Assembly: GCA_041399065.1 (NCBI GenBank)
Contig: JAWKTN010000004.1
Coordinates: 186,001 to 250,000, forward strand
DNA: 64,000 bases
Reading direction: 5' to 3'
Source of the DNA: JAGQPD01 sp020426865
GTDB taxonomy: Bacteria; Planctomycetota; Planctomycetia; Pirellulales; Pirellulaceae
The position numbers were made by a program, and so were the translations under genes. The notes under the pieces are model-generated. The model had not been told where the DNA came from. It made no database searches and worked only from the letters and a program-made list of their open reading frames with translations. This document shows, piece after piece, positions 7,549 through 17,178 of this stretch (position 1 is its first letter; every line of letters starts with the position of its first letter).

Positions 7549-10089
7549 CTAGAGGATTGCCAGTTCGTTACGTCGTTCTTCGAGCGTACCGCGCGTGACA
7601 CCGACGCGGTTTGACGCCTTGAGTTGGTTCCATACCTGTCTGCCAGTCACTTCGCCGTTGAGCAGTTGCCGATACAGATGGATTGTCTGGGCAACATGTT
7701 GGTCGTCTTCATTAAGGAATTCGATACGATAGTTTCTGACGCCGCGGTCAAGCAGCATCGGAACGGCTTCGGCGGCGCTTTGTGGCGTTGCATTGAACAG
7801 CGTATTGCGGCACCCGATATCGGCCACCAGTGGATGTTCCATACCGATCCGGTCGCGCAACTCTACTTGATGTACGTCGCAGGGACGTCCGCAATTGTGT
7901 TTGTTTGTTCCGGGCGATAGCAAGGCGCAAAACACACAGTGCTCCATATGAAACATTGGCATGTGTTGATGGATTACCATCTCTAGCCAGTGTGGTGGAA
8001 CTGCGGTCACCAGTTCCAGCAGTTGATCGCGGTTGAGATCGTAGGAGGCTGTGACGCGCTGCGCTTGGTGTGACATTATAAAGTCGGCCGTTAGTTCATT
8101 GGCGACATTCAATGAATAATCGGCAACGAACGGGATGTCGTGTTCTCGGCAAAACTGCAGGCCGCTCAAATTGCGAACAAGAAAACCATCGGCATGGTGC
8201 CGCGACATTGCTCGAAAGATACCCATCTCACCTGGCTTTTGGATGCGGGGTGAAGCCAGAAAGATTGATTGGCCGCGGTCGTGTGCAGTCGCGACCGCTT
8301 CGCGATATTGACGAATGTCCTGGAAGTCGACATAGATCCCTTCGAGAGGATGATCCAGTGCCGCCCGCAATTGGCCGAGCGATCGCACGGTAACTCGCAG
8401 CGCGACGGGTCCGTCTGTCGATGCGATTTCGCCCGATGCGCGGTGGCGAATAGATTGTTGCAGATCGGCGAGAGTCGAGGTTTGTGTGTTACGATCGGCC
8501 GATCGGTCCACGGCACTGGCGTTTAGCTGCGAAACGATTGAGCGTCTGGCTTTGCCGAGGACACTCAGCGGAACGAGCGGTTCGCCAGAGATTTCGGCGT
8601 CGACATGGGTGAGCGTGTAGACGGTCCCCCCCAGTCGTCGCAATTGCGTCTGAAACAAGTCGGCGGTTGCGGCGTGTTTGGTGGCCAGGGGCAGCGGTTC
8701 GGACGAGCGAAACTGGCAGCGTCCTCCGTTATCGGCAAATCCTTCGATCACCAAAGGATCCCCCGTGCGGGCCTGGATTCGCAACGTCACGTTCACGCGA
8801 CGGATAGGATCGGGACTTGAATAGGTCTTGCGTAGCGCACGAGTCAACTTGGGGTCATCCGTTTTCCAAACCTGTTGTCCGGGATACAGCGTCCGTAGTT
8901 GTTTGGTGTCGGTGGTAAGAGTCACCTCCACGCGTCCGTGGGAAACTTCTTGTCGCACGGGTTTGCGTCGCTGGAAGAGCTGGAACACCCGGCCGCCGAC
9001 TTCGGTCCCGGCGGCGCGATCGCCAGCAAAGACGATCCCGTCGCCGGCGGATAACGGGCCCTGCAAATCGATCGTAACGGAACGGTCACGTACTTCGTGT
9101 ACGTGGCCGATGTGAATCCCGCGTTTGGCGGAACTCAGTCCTGGCACGAGTCGTTTATGATCGCAGCCTTCGAGCCAGCCGGGTGAAAAGCCACGGCTGA
9201 AGGTCAATTCCATCTCTTGTTTTTCGCCGAACGAAATGGACGCCGGATGACCCGCCAACGTAGCATCGATGACCTGGCGGTAGCGTCGCGTGATGCTGGC
9301 GACGTATTCGGGTGCCTTCAACCGTCCTTCGATTTTGAAGCTGCGGACACCGGCGGCGATCAGCTGCGGAACGTGATCATAGGCTGCCAGGTCTTGCGGG
9401 CTGAGCAAATATCGGACGTCACCCGTCGGCACGTCCTGTCCGTCGCAGATCAATTCATAGGGCAACCGACACGCTTGTGCACATTGTCCACGGTTAGCGC
9501 TGCGGTTTCCCAGCGATTCACTTGTCAAACACTGTCCGGAATATGCGACACATAACGCGCCGTGCACGAACGCTTCCAATTCAATCGACGCCTGTTCGTG
9601 GATTTGTGCTATTTCGTCGATCGACAGTTCCCGGGGCAATACGACTCGCTGGATGCCGAGTTGCCCAACCACCGCCAACGATTCGGCACTGGTGAGTGTC
9701 ATCTGCGTCGACGCGTGAATTGCCAGCGAGGGACAGTGCATGCGGATCAGCTGTGCCAGTCCAATGTCCTGCACCAACACGGCGTCGACGTGTGCGGCCA
9801 GAATCTTATCTAAAAGCCCTTCGACGTCCGACAGTTCGCTGGGGAAGACCAGCGTATTTAACGTTACATAGCCGCGAACGCCCCGCAGATGGACGAATTC
9901 CATGTTTGGCTTCAGATCGTCCACGGAAAAATTCTTGGCCCGAGCCCTTGCGTTGTGACCGCAATCGAGCCCAAAGTAGACGGCGTCCGCCCCGTTTTCT
10001 ACCGCGGCGCGCAGGCAATCCCAATCGCCGGCCGGTGACAACAATTCGACTTCTGAGTGTAGCCTGTGTTGAATTGAAGCTGCCGTCAT
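7549..10089 (-). CDS. U32 family peptidase / RlhA-like protein
   Basis: 846 residues. The N-terminal TIM-barrel region of peptidase family U32 is clear (VELLSPAGDWDCLRAAVENG, GADAVYFGL). The family cysteines are present in GALCVAYSGQC and RGQCAQAC (about residues 175-210), which in RlhA and related proteins bind an iron-sulphur cluster. A DUF3656-like middle region and a second C-terminal barrel with HMEHCVFC and CGRPC follow. RlhA hydroxylates 23S rRNA C2501; family U32 also contains collagenase-annotated and ubiquinone-pathway members. The start ATG overlaps the stop of the upstream DUF1559 gene (10086-10089), so translation is probably coupled. The function is most likely RNA modification, but I would not fix a gene name. 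Confidence 0.85.
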   Translation of the reverse strand: MTAASIQHRLHSEVELLSPAGDWDCLRAAVENGADAVYFGLDCGHNARARAKNFSVDDLKPNMEFVHLRGVRGYVTLNTLVFPSELSDVEGLLDKILAAHVDAVLVQDIGLAQLIRMHCPSLAIHASTQMTLTSAESLAVVGQLGIQRVVLPRELSIDEIAQIHEQASIELEAFVHGALCVAYSGQCLTSESLGNRSANRGQCAQACRLPYELICDGQDVPTGDVRYLLSPQDLAAYDHVPQLIAAGVRSFKIEGRLKAPEYVASITRRYRQVIDATLAGHPASISFGEKQEMELTFSRGFSPGWLEGCDHKRLVPGLSSAKRGIHIGHVHEVRDRSVTIDLQGPLSAGDGIVFAGDRAAGTEVGGRVFQLFQRRKPVRQEVSHGRVEVTLTTDTKQLRTLYPGQQVWKTDDPKLTRALRKTYSSPDPIRRVNVTLRIQARTGDPLVIEGFADNGGRCQFRSSEPLPLATKHAATADLFQTQLRRLGGTVYTLTHVDAEISGEPLVPLSVLGKARRSIVSQLNASAVDRSADRNTQTSTLADLQQSIRHRASGEIASTDGPVALRVTVRSLGQLRAALDHPLEGIYVDFQDIRQYREAVATAHDRGQSIFLASPRIQKPGEMGIFRAMSRHHADGFLVRNLSGLQFCREHDIPFVADYSLNVANELTADFIMSHQAQRVTASYDLNRDQLLELVTAVPPHWLEMVIHQHMPMFHMEHCVFCALLSPGTNKHNCGRPCDVHQVELRDRIGMEHPLVADIGCRNTLFNATPQSAAEAVPMLLDRGVRNYRIEFLNEDDQHVAQTIHLYRQLLNGEVTGRQVWNQLKASNRVGVTRGTLEERRNELAIL

Positions 10090-11216
10090 TGAAAAGCGTC
10101 CGTCAATTCCTGTCCCGCGATCGTCGACGCCCCGCGATAGACCGCCATGTCAATCCCTTCATGGACGAATCGCACCGAGCCATCGCCCAGCAAGAAATTG
10201 CCACCCCCCGGATGGTCGCTGCGAAAACCGGAGACACGATGCGGGTTCTTTCGGCCAATCGACATCGAACCCTCGCACATCGTGACGGGTGCCGTTTCAT
10301 CAAATAGGAATTGCGTCACCGGCGACTTGTTCAAGGGCTCGATCGTACAACCCAAATGACCAGCGATCGAAAACTTCATCATCCCCTGCAACATCTTGGC
10401 GTTGCCGCCACCAATCCACCATTGTCGTGCGTAATACGGTTCGCTACTCAAGTCGACCGGTGGCACAGGCAAGTCTTGATTCGGCAACGTGTCGCCCGGC
10501 GAGGCACATAGCGGCCATTGCGGTCCTCCAGCTCCTTCCCCCAACGCAATCGTTTTGCTTAGTCCATCGGTGACATGTTGAGTCTTCGTCGGCAAGCGGT
10601 ATTCAAACATCCCCCGCTCGCTCTCCGGAATGGTCTTCGGAAAATCGCAAAACGCATCATTGACGCCCTTGCAAAGAATGTAATCGGTCAGACCCATCAA
10701 CCCTTCGCCGCGTCCAAGCGGCGAGTTCATCAGTGCGGCCATCAACAACGTACTCCGTTCCTCCAACGGGTTCGTCTTGCCGCCGTTCGACGGGCAGATG
10801 AAGACCGTGATCGGCGTGGCCGCTACCTGAGGCTGTTGCATGAACCACGGTTTCTCAAATTCATATTGATCGCGAACCACTACCTCTTCCAGATGCGGTA
10901 GCATCTGCGTAAACCCATTGGCAAAGGCTACGTTCGGAAAGAAGGATTGGCTGGTATCTGGTCGGACTTCCGATCCAACCGGAAATTGCCCCAACGCACT
11001 CTCGTAGTTGTGAATCGCCAACCCGATCTGGCGCTGGTGGTTCGCACATTGCGTTCGTCGAGCTGCTTCGCGTGCCGCGTTGACTGCGGGTAATAGTAAG
11101 GCGACCAAAATTCCGATGATGGCGATCACCACTAACAGCTCGACGAGCGTAAATGCCGAATTCGATTGTGGCCGAATCGGCAGTGATCGGTTTTCAACTT
11201 CTAGTGGATTCAGCAC
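10086..11216 (-). CDS. DUF1559 pilin-like (type II/IV pseudopilin N-terminus) protein
   Basis: 376 residues. A prepilin cleavage and methylation motif, FTLVELLVVIAIIGILVALLL, lies near residues 22-43, followed by PAVNAAREAARRTQC, the hallmark of the planctomycete DUF1559 family. Near the C-terminus DHPGGGNFLLGDGSVRFV matches the H-x9-DG motif of the family. These proteins are exported, membrane-anchored through the hydrophobic N-terminal helix, and very numerous per planctomycete genome; their role is not established. It overlaps the start of the U32 gene by 4 nt, making a two-gene operon. Confidence 0.93.
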   Translation of the reverse strand: MLNPLEVENRSLPIRPQSNSAFTLVELLVVIAIIGILVALLLPAVNAAREAARRTQCANHQRQIGLAIHNYESALGQFPVGSEVRPDTSQSFFPNVAFANGFTQMLPHLEEVVVRDQYEFEKPWFMQQPQVAATPITVFICPSNGGKTNPLEERSTLLMAALMNSPLGRGEGLMGLTDYILCKGVNDAFCDFPKTIPESERGMFEYRLPTKTQHVTDGLSKTIALGEGAGGPQWPLCASPGDTLPNQDLPVPPVDLSSEPYYARQWWIGGGNAKMLQGMMKFSIAGHLGCTIEPLNKSPVTQFLFDETAPVTMCEGSMSIGRKNPHRVSGFRSDHPGGGNFLLGDGSVRFVHEGIDMAVYRGASTIAGQELTDAFQ

Positions 11217-11592
11217 GTACGATTTACTTCCAAGGCCGCGGGGCGAACGGGCGACGCCTATATCCGGAAAATGTAGCCGCTTCCACCGCGACCGACAAGG
11301 AACCTCGAACCGAAACCGGGAAACGGACGGCGGTCGAGGAAGAAAGTTGGACGAACGTCGAAAATCGAAAAAAATAATACGCGATTTTCGTAGACGCCTG
11401 CGCTGCTGGCGTGCGCTCCTGACAATGGATTCCGGGTGTGGTTACATCGGCTGTTCACAGAATGGCAAATACCCCATAATACGAGCGGAATGCATGCAGT
11501 ACTCGCACTGCCGCGGAATTGCGATGGACACCAGTGAGGGGAAATCGGGGTGGATGCTCTGTCATGCTTGACGTGGAAGAGGAGAATGGACC
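11217..11592. other. Divergent intergenic region with an inverted repeat
   Basis: No gene was seen. The region separates the minus-strand DUF1559 gene from the plus-strand PEP-CTERM gene and should hold both promoters. CGAAAATCG (11359-11367) and CGATTTTCG (11382-11390) form a perfect 9-bp inverted repeat that could be an operator or a short hairpin. Confidence 0.4.
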
Positions 11593-12618
11593 ATGAGGAT
11601 GCTACGTGACACGTCGATGGGCATCATGCCCATATCTGTTGGTTGTGTCTGGATGACGCTGGCTATTTTCCGATGGGGGATCGTCCCTATGGCTAGCGGC
11701 ACGATGGTTGACTTTGTTTTGTCACCGGCGACGGAATCAACGAATCAGGGCGAGATCTCGCTGATCATTAACGAGAGCAATCTTCTGCGAGACACAAAGA
11801 CGACGACAGCCTCCGGGAACATTCTTGCGGATCTGGGGATTCGCATGGACGGTTCCCATCCCGTCGTCGACACGTTGACGATTCAAGGGGGGAGCGTTGA
11901 CTTTACGGATCTCCACTTTAGGCTTGGATTTAATACGGTGATCATCGATGGCGAGGGGATGGGTGGAACTCCGTCAACGCCTTTTCCGCCGGCCAGCGTA
12001 ACGAATGGTACGTTCAATGCAGCCGAGCACGAGATGTTGATGGACCGTGGCAAATTCGTCGTGTCGGGGTTGTTGTATAATGACACGTTCGATTTGGCGG
12101 ACATGCCTGTGTCAGGTCCGGGGTTGGGGATGGGCAGCATTGGCTTGACGGAAGTGTCACGAATCGGACAGGTGGTCACGTACGAGGCCAAGCTTGCGTT
12201 GCCCATCGACTTTGAGCAGCGGATGTTGAATATCGACGATAACGATCCGGTGAACCTCGACGTCGCGGTGTCCGCTGCGATCGAAGCGATCGGGCGGTTT
12301 CAGATGTCGTTGTCGGGCGACGACGCCGATTTCGACGAAAGTGGAATCGTGGACGGGGTCGATTTGCTTCACTGGCAGCGAGGATTTGGCATTGCCAAAG
12401 GCGCGATGGCCGCGCATGGCGACGCCAACGGCGATGGTGCGGTCGATGATGCCGACTATCAGATTTGGACGCAACAATTGAGCGGCGGATCGGGCAGTGC
12501 AACGGCCGTCGCGACGGCGAACCTGGTGCCAGAACCGTGCTGCAGCGGTGCGGCGTTGTCCCTGCTTCTTTTCCTTGCAACTCGGCACGCTGGGAGGAAA
12601 TGCAATGCGCGTCGGTAG
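11593..12618 (+). CDS. Dockerin-like PEP-CTERM sorted exoprotein
   Basis: 341 residues. It has an N-terminal signal-like hydrophobic region (about residues 10-37), a beta-rich central domain of unknown family, a dockerin type I-like pair of calcium loops (DADFDESGIVDGVDLLHWQR and GDANGDGAVDDADYQIW, about residues 246-296), and a C-terminal PEP-CTERM signal: VPEP, a hydrophobic segment (SGAALSLLLFLAT) and a basic tail (RHAGRKCNARR). PEP-CTERM proteins are cut and possibly transferred by exosortases; an exosortase is encoded at 45732-46673. The 3' end overlaps the next gene by 14 nt. The start ATG has GAGGAGA upstream. Confidence 0.85.
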   Translation: MRMLRDTSMGIMPISVGCVWMTLAIFRWGIVPMASGTMVDFVLSPATESTNQGEISLIINESNLLRDTKTTTASGNILADLGIRMDGSHPVVDTLTIQGGSVDFTDLHFRLGFNTVIIDGEGMGGTPSTPFPPASVTNGTFNAAEHEMLMDRGKFVVSGLLYNDTFDLADMPVSGPGLGMGSIGLTEVSRIGQVVTYEAKLALPIDFEQRMLNIDDNDPVNLDVAVSAAIEAIGRFQMSLSGDDADFDESGIVDGVDLLHWQRGFGIAKGAMAAHGDANGDGAVDDADYQIWTQQLSGGSGSATAVATANLVPEPCCSGAALSLLLFLATRHAGRKCNARR

Positions 12619-13624
12619 CGTTGTTTCCTTGTTGATCATCGTCTTGACGAGCAGGAGTGGAACGGTCGCCATGGGGAGCGAATTGGATGTGCCAATGGTG
12701 ATTGCCCATCGAGGTGCGTCGGGGTATGTTGTCGAGCATACGTTGCCTGCCAAAGCAATGGCACACGCCATGGGTGCCGATTACATCGAGCAGGACCTGG
12801 TGCTGACCAAGGATGATCAACTGATCGTGCTGCACGACATTCACCTGGATCTGGTGACCGACGTCGCCGAACGGTTTCCAGGTCGTGCTCGGAGCGATGG
12901 GCATTGGTACGCGATCGACTTTGTGCTTGATGAAGTCCGCCAACTGTCCGTGCATGAACGCGTCGATCGCAAGACGGGGAAACAAGTCTTTCCGGGACGT
13001 TTTCCGCTGCAAAAGTCCTCGTTTCGGATCGCCACCTTTTCGGAAGAGCTGGAACTGATTCAAGGGCTCAACGCAACAACGGGCCGCAATGTGGGCGTGT
13101 ATCCGGAGATCAAATCGCCGGCATGGCATCGGCAAGAGGGAAAAGAAATCTCGCCATTGGTCTTGGCCGAGTTGCGACGATATGGCTACTTAAGTAGTGA
13201 CGATCACATTTACTTACAGTGTTTTGATCCAGCCGAGTTGCGATTGTTGCGAGAGAAATGGCATACCAACGTGAAGTTGGTACAGTTGATAGGAAGTAAC
13301 AGCAGCGGCGAATCAGCAATTGACTACGATGCCATGCGCACCGACGCCGGGTTAGCACAGGTGGCGACGTATGCGAATGCCATTGGTCCGTCACTTGGTC
13401 ATCTGTGGTCAGGGGACAAGTCGGATGGCAGATTCGCAGAAACGGATCTCGTCACGATGGCCCATCGGCATGGCCTGCAAGTGCATCCCTATACCGTCCG
13501 TGCGGACGATTTGCCGAATGGGTTTGCCAGTCTAGGCCAACTGCTGTCGCAGCTCTTGCAGCAACGTGTCGACGGAGTTTTTACGGACCACCCCGATCAA
13601 TGCCGCAAAGGTCTTGGCAGATAG
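12605..13624 (+). CDS. Glycerophosphodiester phosphodiesterase (GlpQ-like), exported
   Basis: 339 residues. GDPD catalytic signatures are visible: MVIAHRGASGYVVEHTLPA with HRGAS, DYIEQDLVLTKDDQLIVLHD, YPEIKSPAWH, and VDGVFTDHPDQC at the end. The active-site acid and base residues (Glu and His of HRG, ExD, HD) are retained, and the length fits the periplasmic GlpQ subgroup with its insert. It hydrolyses glycerophosphodiesters to glycerol-3-phosphate plus alcohol. The ATG at 12605 has a strong GGGAGGA 7 nt upstream and yields a signal peptide ending near SGTVAMG. It overlaps the PEP-CTERM gene by 14 nt, so the two are probably translationally coupled. Confidence 0.92.
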   Translation: MRVGSVVSLLIIVLTSRSGTVAMGSELDVPMVIAHRGASGYVVEHTLPAKAMAHAMGADYIEQDLVLTKDDQLIVLHDIHLDLVTDVAERFPGRARSDGHWYAIDFVLDEVRQLSVHERVDRKTGKQVFPGRFPLQKSSFRIATFSEELELIQGLNATTGRNVGVYPEIKSPAWHRQEGKEISPLVLAELRRYGYLSSDDHIYLQCFDPAELRLLREKWHTNVKLVQLIGSNSSGESAIDYDAMRTDAGLAQVATYANAIGPSLGHLWSGDKSDGRFAETDLVTMAHRHGLQVHPYTVRADDLPNGFASLGQLLSQLLQQRVDGVFTDHPDQCRKGLGR

Positions 13625-13640
13625 GCAGGTTGCGGCATCG

Positions 13641-13660
13641 CAACACGTCGCAACACGTCG
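13641..13660. repeat. 10-bp tandem duplication
   Basis: CAACACGTCG is repeated twice without a gap, directly between the glycerophosphodiesterase stop and the terminator hairpin. Confidence 0.7.
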
Positions 13661-14473
13661 TCACGCCGATTCGGGGATGAATCGGGCCTTTTTTCGCTCC
13701 GGCGCGAGCTCCGGAACGACAGGGGATTCCGCCGCTACCAACGTATTGCGCCAGGCAACGACGGCAATCGAGCTGACAAACAGCAGGTGCGGTTCGACAT
13801 CGGGCAGTTGAACATTGATCTGCGACGTCATGTCCATGTCGCTGATCTTTGCCTCGGCATTTTGCAGCGGCCACGGGACGTGATCTATGTCGCCTCGGAG
13901 CAATTCTCCCTGCCGATTGACGGCATAGAGGCAATATCTCGCGGTCAACCAAAACTCCAATGAGCCGGGCCTGGCACGAAACTGTTCCGACGTAGCCCGA
14001 TATTGAGCGTGGAAGCGGGCGGGCGGCTCGCCACGATGAGTGCGAACGGCATCGTATTCGTACCAGGGGTCGTTGAATCGACTACTTATCCTGGCGTCCA
14101 TGTACGGTAGATGGAACGACCAGCGGGCCACTCGTACCGCCAGGCGACTGGTGGCGTCCAGACTGAAGAACCACACTCCCGGCTTTCCGTTGGCGATGAC
14201 ATAGGTGCGTACATTCAATTCCGGGAACGCTGAGATCCCTGGAAGGCTGGGGCAACGGCGAGGGGCAACGTCCTCCATCCGGAACGGGACAATCCCCAGG
14301 AAGGCCTGGCCGTTGAAGGTGTCGAGCTGCAGGCCAGTCGGGAGGTGGCATTCGAGTTCCTCTGGTTCCACGGGGTAGTGGATGAATAACAGGTCGAGCC
14401 ACTTCATGCGCATCGCAGCGGGTACGTTCGGTAGTGGCCACGTTCGGTCATTGCCAGCCAACGGCTGATGCAT
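13661..14473 (-). CDS. DUF2071 (YqjF-like) protein
   Basis: 270 residues from the ATG at 14473, which has GGGAGG 7 nt upstream; an in-frame GTG at 14488 is less likely because it would cover the Shine-Dalgarno sequence. The order MKWLDLLFIHYPVEPEEL, LPTGLQLDTFNGQAFLGIVP, FPELNVRTYV and GVWFFSLDA is that of the DUF2071/YqjF family, which adopts an acetoacetate-decarboxylase-like fold. No enzymatic role is established. The codons for the C-terminus (KKARFIPESA) contain the terminator of the convergent operon. Confidence 0.88.
   Translation of the reverse strand: MHQPLAGNDRTWPLPNVPAAMRMKWLDLLFIHYPVEPEELECHLPTGLQLDTFNGQAFLGIVPFRMEDVAPRRCPSLPGISAFPELNVRTYVIANGKPGVWFFSLDATSRLAVRVARWSFHLPYMDARISSRFNDPWYEYDAVRTHRGEPPARFHAQYRATSEQFRARPGSLEFWLTARYCLYAVNRQGELLRGDIDHVPWPLQNAEAKISDMDMTSQINVQLPDVEPHLLFVSSIAVVAWRNTLVAAESPVVPELAPERKKARFIPESA
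13666..13694 (+). terminator. Rho-independent terminator inside the end of DUF2071
   Basis: CCGATTC (13666-13672) pairs with GAATCGG (13679-13685) across a 6-nt loop and is followed by GCCTTTTTT, the form of an intrinsic terminator for the PEP-CTERM/glycerophosphodiesterase operon. It lies inside the last codons of the convergent DUF2071 gene. Confidence 0.7.
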
Positions 14474-14627
14474 CGTATCGCCTCCCACGACTCACGCGCT
14501 GGTGGGTCGCATTCGCATCCAGATTCGGTTAGGCTAGGTTTCCACGCGCGCAGTGTATTATGGACGTTTTCTTCGCGTTTGGCCACGTCCCCTTCCTGGC
14601 ACGTCGAAGAGCAAGTGAGGTATGCCG

Positions 14628-16280
14628 ATGCATTTGATTCCGGGAAAAAGCAACAGTCATCTCTCTTTATTTCAGAAGGTTCATGTCACGCACGACTTGC
14701 TGGTCCTGCAAGTACTGTTGGTCTTCTCCATGACGCTGGCAGGCTGGGATAGTTGGCAGAGCAAGGCATCGGGCAAAGGTCCCAATTTTGTGATCATCCT
14801 GGCTGACGACATGGGATTCTCCGATTTGGGTTGCTACGGCGGCGACGTGGCGTCCCCCAATCTGGATCAACTGGCCGCAAACGGTTTGCGGTTTACCCAA
14901 TTCTATAATACCGCCCGCTGCTGGCCCACGCGTTCATGTATCATGACCGGCTACTATGCTCAGCAAGTGCGAATGGATCCGCCCAAGGGGAGGTTGCCTG
15001 CATGGGCTTTGACGCTCCCCAAGCGACTGCAGGGACACGGATACCACAGTTATCATGCGGGCAAGTGGCATGTCAACGGCGCACCGCGAGTTGTAGCTGA
15101 CGGTGGCTTCGAACATTCTTATCGGCTGGCCGATCACGATCGATTTTTTTCGCCTAAGAACACGCAGCTCGACGACGTGCGATTGCCTGAAGTTCCGCGC
15201 GACAGCGGGTATTACACGACGACGGAGATCGTAAATCGAGGCATCGGTTTTTTGCAGCAGCATCAGCAAACCCATGGTGATGCTCCCTTCTTCCTGTATG
15301 TGGCCTTCAACTCTCCCCATTTTCCGTTGCATGCCTTGCCGGAGGACATTGCCAAGTATGAGCGGAAGTTTGACGATGGGTGGGATGTCGTGCGACAGCG
15401 GCGGTACGAACGCTTGTCGAAATTGGGGATCATCAACACGAGCCTTTCGGCCGCAGAACCGCAGACGCGACCAAATTGGAACTTGGACGAAGCGAAATTG
15501 CAGGAGGAGATCGGACCGGGTGAGAGCGGCAGTGCGGTGCCGTGGACGTCGCTCAATTCCCAGCAGCAACGGTTTCAGGCCATTAAGATGGCGATTCACA
15601 CGGCGATGGTCGATCGCATTGATCAAGAAGTTGGGAGATTATTTGGGCAATTGAAATCTATGGGGGCGTGGGATGATACCGTGATCTTCGTTTTGTCGGA
15701 CAATGGGGCGAGTGCTGAGCAGTTGATCCGGGGTGACATGAACGACAAGAGCGCGTCGCCTGGTTCAGCCGGTTCGTACCTCTGCCTGGGGCCAGGTTGG
15801 TCGACGGCCTGCAACACGCCGTTTCGTCGCCACAAGACTTGGGTGAACGAAGGGGGAATTTCCACACCATTGATCGTGCACTGGCCGGTTGGTATCTCCG
15901 CACGGGGCGAATTGCGCCGGCAGGTGGGGCACGTGATCGACCTGGTTCCCACCTGCATGGAATTGGCTGGTATCGACGAACAACCATCGTCCGACGATGC
16001 CCCGCCGTTGCCCGGTCATAGCCTGGCCGCCGCTATTAGGGAGGACGAGGCCGTGGATCGAGACTATGTCTTTTTTCACCACCAAGGCAGCCGCGCGCTA
16101 CGAATGGGCAATTGGAAAATCGTCAACGACAAGAACGAAGAGACCTGGCAGTTGTACAATCTGGAGAATGACCGGGCGGAATCGCAGGACTTGGCGGAAT
16201 TGCAGCCCGATCGAGTGCGAGAAATGTCAAATAAATGGCAGAGTCTGGAGCAGCAATTTCGCCGTCAAGCCGGTGAATAG
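14628..16280 (+). CDS. Sulfatase (arylsulfatase family), exported
   Basis: About 550 residues. A metal-binding N-terminal motif, PNFVIILADDMGFSDLGCYG, is followed by the formylglycine site RCWPTRS (C-x-P-x-R, with Cys converted to formylglycine), the GKWH motif, and VIFVLSDNGAS with the second metal site. Residues 15-40 form a signal or anchor segment. The ATG at 14628 has GTGAGG at optimal spacing; the ATG 6 nt earlier is the alternative. Substrates are sulphate esters, probably of marine polysaccharides, acting outside the cytoplasm. It needs a formylglycine-generating enzyme that is not in this window. Confidence 0.93.
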   Translation: MHLIPGKSNSHLSLFQKVHVTHDLLVLQVLLVFSMTLAGWDSWQSKASGKGPNFVIILADDMGFSDLGCYGGDVASPNLDQLAANGLRFTQFYNTARCWPTRSCIMTGYYAQQVRMDPPKGRLPAWALTLPKRLQGHGYHSYHAGKWHVNGAPRVVADGGFEHSYRLADHDRFFSPKNTQLDDVRLPEVPRDSGYYTTTEIVNRGIGFLQQHQQTHGDAPFFLYVAFNSPHFPLHALPEDIAKYERKFDDGWDVVRQRRYERLSKLGIINTSLSAAEPQTRPNWNLDEAKLQEEIGPGESGSAVPWTSLNSQQQRFQAIKMAIHTAMVDRIDQEVGRLFGQLKSMGAWDDTVIFVLSDNGASAEQLIRGDMNDKSASPGSAGSYLCLGPGWSTACNTPFRRHKTWVNEGGISTPLIVHWPVGISARGELRRQVGHVIDLVPTCMELAGIDEQPSSDDAPPLPGHSLAAAIREDEAVDRDYVFFHHQGSRALRMGNWKIVNDKNEETWQLYNLENDRAESQDLAELQPDRVREMSNKWQSLEQQFRRQAGE

Positions 16281-16281
16281 C

Positions 16282-17178
16282 TTACGCCGTCAACTGCTGC
16301 CACTGAGCCTTTAGTAGCGATTGTAGTTTGTCCAGCGACGTCAGACGTCCTGACTCCATGTTGGCACCAGATGTCCACCACGCCCACAGGCAATCTGCAA
16401 TCGTTGCCTTGCGTTCGTCGGGGGGCAGCCAAAACTGTACGGCGTCGTGCACCGAACGTTCCGTGCATTCGCATAGTTCCAGTCGCTCACCCGCAGCCAA
16501 GATGGCGGGAATGAGTGCAAGTGACCACAGTCTGTTGCATGGCGATTCGCCGGGATGGTAATTGACGCCGGCGCCCGACCACCGATCGTGAGGGACAAGC
16601 TGCGACAACAGCCACCCCAACCGCAGGACCTCGGGCATCCTCTCCTGAGGATTGGCCAATACCGCTTCAATAGCCACCAATTGGCTGCCAATCACAACAC
16701 CGCCGCCGGCATCTACCGGTAAGACGGCGGCGACGTGCGATGTCGGCGATAACTCGTGCCGCCCCCAGTACATCACCATTCGCAAGAGACCCGGACCACG
16801 TGCCTCCCATTGCAGCCGTAGCGGACCGACTCGCAATCGAAGCTCTTCCTGCAGGCTCGGAAAAAGCTGTTGTGCCTGGTCCGTTAGACTGCGGAGAATC
16901 TCCAATATCCGGGTCCGGTTTGCCGGACACCGTTCGGTTAACGCGTCGGCGACGGCGACATAGCATGTTTCCAGGTCATGGTGCTGGACCGCCACCGTCA
17001 TCGCGACTTCCCAACCGCCTAAGCTGGGGCTCTCATCGAGCTGCCGAGCCAATTCCGCGGCAAATGGCGTCAATGATGCGTACTGCTGCCGGTTCGTAAG
17101 GTCATGTCCGACGCGAGTCAGTTGTCGGGCGGCATAGAGAACGGACGCAAATGGCGACGTTGACCAGCGGATATACAT
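16282..17178 (-). CDS. Hypothetical protein, helical
   Basis: 298 residues, convergent with the sulfatase (1 nt between stops). I do not recognise the family. It is Leu/Ala/Arg-rich and predicted largely alpha-helical, without a signal peptide or membrane segment, and with Cys residues only scattered (for example LCECTER near residue 230). Full length and codon use like its neighbours argue that it is a real cytoplasmic protein. No motif permits a function. Confidence 0.6.
   Translation of the reverse strand: MYIRWSTSPFASVLYAARQLTRVGHDLTNRQQYASLTPFAAELARQLDESPSLGGWEVAMTVAVQHHDLETCYVAVADALTERCPANRTRILEILRSLTDQAQQLFPSLQEELRLRVGPLRLQWEARGPGLLRMVMYWGRHELSPTSHVAAVLPVDAGGGVVIGSQLVAIEAVLANPQERMPEVLRLGWLLSQLVPHDRWSGAGVNYHPGESPCNRLWSLALIPAILAAGERLELCECTERSVHDAVQFWLPPDERKATIADCLWAWWTSGANMESGRLTSLDKLQSLLKAQWQQLTA

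Noticed and set aside
7330..7614. 94-codon frame over the palindromic repeat
   Set aside because: It is made largely of the inverted repeat and the antisense of the U32 gene end.
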